DNA of 64,000 nucleotides. It comes from Gordionus sp. m RMFG-2023 (lineage: Eukaryota; Nematomorpha; Gordioida; Chordodea; Parachordodidae). The stretch is taken from positions 2,885,743 through 2,949,742 of the forward strand of contig NC_088778.1 in assembly GCF_954871325.1 (NCBI RefSeq). The letters run 5' to 3'. The notes under the pieces were generated by a model that searched no databases, was not told the origin of the DNA, and worked only from the letters and a program-made list of their open reading frames with translations. The stretch's first letter is position 1. The number at the start of each line of letters is the position of its first letter. Positions 61,885-64,000 of the stretch are shown here, piece after piece. The translations under genes were made by a program, and so were the position numbers.

Positions 61885-62608
61885 TCTAATATAAGAAAAT
61901 AAGCGATATTCACTTATATTTCATGCGGGAAAGGTTTATTAATACCTGATGATTTGTATTGATACTGTTGTATATAAATATATTAAAGTTTTATGCCTCA
62001 TAGCGTAATTTAAAACATTTTAGTTTTATATATATTTTATCACATTACAATTTGTATTTTTTTTTATTTTAGTTTATATCATCGTTTAAGTTACATTTTA
62101 TTTATATTATTATTGCGTAAAACTTCGGTGATCAATTATTATTTAATAAGTATTCTATTTTACTGAGATATATAAAAGAAAAGATGTTTTTGAATTTTAT
62201 ATAGATTTATATTTAAAAATGTGATTTATGATACTACTTTGATACGAATAAATTTATTGAAAAATATGTAATTATGATTCAAAGAGATTTGAAATACAAT
62301 ACTATCTACTGGAACACCACAATTAACTATTAAATAACAGATACATATTTATAATAGAAAATTGACCGTTTTCATTTAAAGTACTCTATTTTTATGATTT
62401 AAAAACTATTTAAATGGTCCTATTTTAAACAATTGTATTACCTAGTAATGTACCCGGCATTTTTTATACATTCGTAGCATTAGAGAGTTATAATTAGATA
62501 TAAATCACGTGAATATTTATAAAAATTTATTAAATGTCACAAATTTTCAATCAAGTTTATTTTATATAAAAACACAATTTTATTGAGAGATAAGAGAGCG
62601 ATAATTTT
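61885..62608. other. AT-rich upstream region of NF-YC
   Basis: No exon, CCAAT box array or clear promoter motif could be singled out in this low-complexity stretch. Confidence 0.4.
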
Positions 62609-63713
62609 ATGTCAGAATATTCAGTTTTAGATCCTGAATCACAGCAAAAGATCCATGAAAATTTTTGGGAAAAACAATCGAAGATTGTTGATAACATTAA
62701 TATGGTATAAAATGTTTCATTATTTAATTTTTTATATAATTTTTCAAGAGAGATTTACATTTAAGAATCCAAGACCTACCTTTAGCCAGAATTAAAAAAA
62801 TTATGAAACTTGATGAAAATGTTAAGGTATATTATATTCAAGACATTTTGAATTATTAATAAAAAATTATAGATGATAAGTGCAGAGGTACCTATATTAT
62901 TTGCTAAGGCAGCTGAGTTATTTATTAGTGAGATAACAATGAGGGGTTGGTGGTGCACGGAAGAAAACAAAAGAAGAACCTTACAAGTACATATGTGATA
63001 TTTTTGAAGATTTAATATTTGTACAAAGAAAAGTGATATAGCATTAGCAGCTAGTAGATATGATCAGTTTGATTTTCTCATTGATATTGTTCCAAGAGAA
63101 GAAATTAAAATGTCTGTAAAAAAGGTACATTTTATTTTATAAATAATAGTATTATCAAAGGTATCAGAAGAGGTGCAAAGGGTTGATAAAATATTTAACA
63201 GGGTATTCCTTAAATTAAAAACAGTAAATTTTAAACAACCCTAAATAATCAGGAATCAGTGATGTCACTAATATTTTATTTAAAAGATATAATTATGGAT
63301 TATACACTATAATATATATATATCTTCATCAATATTTTTATCTATCTTAAAATGATCTAGTTATTAATGTTTATATCTTGGAATTGGGAAGCTCAGCAAT
63401 TAATTTTTAAAACATCACTAGTTAGGAATGTTAATGCAACTTTAAAATAAGTTAACAGGGTTGTCAGATTTTTTTCAAACAATAATTGAAAAAATTTAAC
63501 CACAATTCTAAAAATTATTTTAATGAATTACAAAGTATTGTAAAATCAATATACAATATAAATCATCCATATTTTTTTAGAATTTATTATTATTTATCAC
63601 ATAAATAATTTGTGTTTTAAATCAAGGTTCTGCCAAGCATGGATTCAATATCCGATATCTCCAAGTTTGATGATATTTTAGATGAATTGACACTAGTTTT
63701 TTTATTAGAATAG
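62609..63713 (+). CDS. NFYC: NF-YC, CCAAT-binding factor histone-fold subunit
   Basis: Secure exons are 62,609-62,704, 62,749-62,826, 62,873-62,986 and 63,029-63,124, all phase 0, with introns of only 44, 46 and 42 bp. The product starts with [15 protein letters not shown] (as in NF-YC before the fold). It then has the histone fold [49 protein letters not shown] and [24 protein letters not shown] pairs with NF-YB, and the dimer with NF-YA binds CCAAT boxes in promoters. The tail is less certain: exon 63,161-63,202 ([10 protein letters not shown]..) could splice to 63,627-63,713 ([16 protein letters not shown].., 170 residues in all), or read through to a stop at 63,244. Either way the Gln-rich activation domain of vertebrate NF-YC is missing or very short. 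Confidence 0.93.
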
Positions 63714-64000
63714 CTCAGAATTATTGGAAATGTCTTGATATATATTATTTGAGGCATCCATTGATAAATAAAATGGATTATTTTCCTTCAAATCTGTAGA
63801 TAGAAATATCTACCTTAGTAGTAGGGTCTTTGATATTCAAAATGGTTTTTATTTTTCTTCATACAATCTTTTTGGCTATTTTTGAATCAGGAAAGCTAAT
63901 AGGTAATAGGATTGCAAAGCAAATCTATCTATAAATCACTAAGCAATTTTATAGAGGATAAGTGGATATCACTTTAGATATTGGATATACAGTATTATCA
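63714..64000. other. Window edge, nothing assigned
   Basis: AT-rich sequence after the proposed NF-YC end. If the stop at 63,711 is bypassed by splicing, further NF-YC exons could lie beyond the window. Confidence 0.3.

Noticed and set aside
63125-63149. A 25-bp fourth NF-YC intron leading to YYQRYQKR
   Set aside because: Too short to splice by the pattern of the other introns (42-46 bp); the acceptor at 63,160 gives a better match (EEVQRV) to the family.
1-64000. CRISPR arrays, operons, Shine-Dalgarno sites, prophage
   Set aside because: Introns, poly(A) signals and animal gene families show this is nuclear eukaryotic DNA; repeats seen are transposon or satellite in structure.

Overview
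The window is very AT-rich, gene-poor eukaryotic DNA, almost certainly animal. Four intron-containing host genes can be read, all in the right-hand 23 kb and all on the + strand. A secreted Ly6/three-finger protein with the CC-x4-CN signature, a metazoan-type hAT/LINE repertoire and canonical NF-YC and AAMP orthologues all point to a metazoan. I could not place the lineage: the only rRNA here is a rearranged 18S fragment inside an intron. Intron sizes are bimodal, 36-50 bp in some places and 0.7-3.5 kb where filled with transposons.

Layout. Positions 1-34,600 hold no recognisable host gene. Most of this stretch is a strongly diverged, non-coding repeat family (unit about 7 kb, fullest at about 9.4-16.5 kb, with partial copies at about 0.9-2.9, 17.5-21.5, 24.7-28.2 and 28.9-32.8 kb). 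Interrupting it are a roughly 290-bp tandem satellite (3.95-4.9 kb) and a 2.87-kb hAT transposon (5,522-8,395) with perfect 8-bp target duplications and a nearly complete minus-strand BED-finger transposase. Short GC-rich hAT-like ends are also present. From 36.4 to 41 kb two LINE copies lie head to head, forming kilobase inverted arms, flanked by a duplicated host segment that looks like a 5' non-coding exon of the next gene.

Host genes: an AAMP-like WD40 protein (41,042-46,864), whose last intron holds a 114-bp minisatellite and an inverted, rearranged 18S rRNA fragment; a candidate TSEN15 tRNA-splicing endonuclease subunit (54,064-55,388); a four-exon Ly6/three-finger secreted protein (57,591-59,634); and NF-YC, the CCAAT-box histone-fold subunit (62,609 to about 63,713). 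Between AAMP and TSEN15 (47.8-53.5 kb) is a cluster of non-autonomous DNA transposons, several with exact 8-bp target duplications or TA flanks. A five-copy hAT MITE family (about 220 bp, ends TAGTGTTG) is scattered over the whole window, one copy inside the Ly6 intron.

The four genes have unrelated jobs (ribosome/cell-migration WD40 protein, tRNA splicing, secreted three-finger protein, transcription factor), so there is no pathway cluster. I found no undescribed multi-gene system. The most notable points are the newly assembled small genes and the transposon-driven architecture around AAMP.
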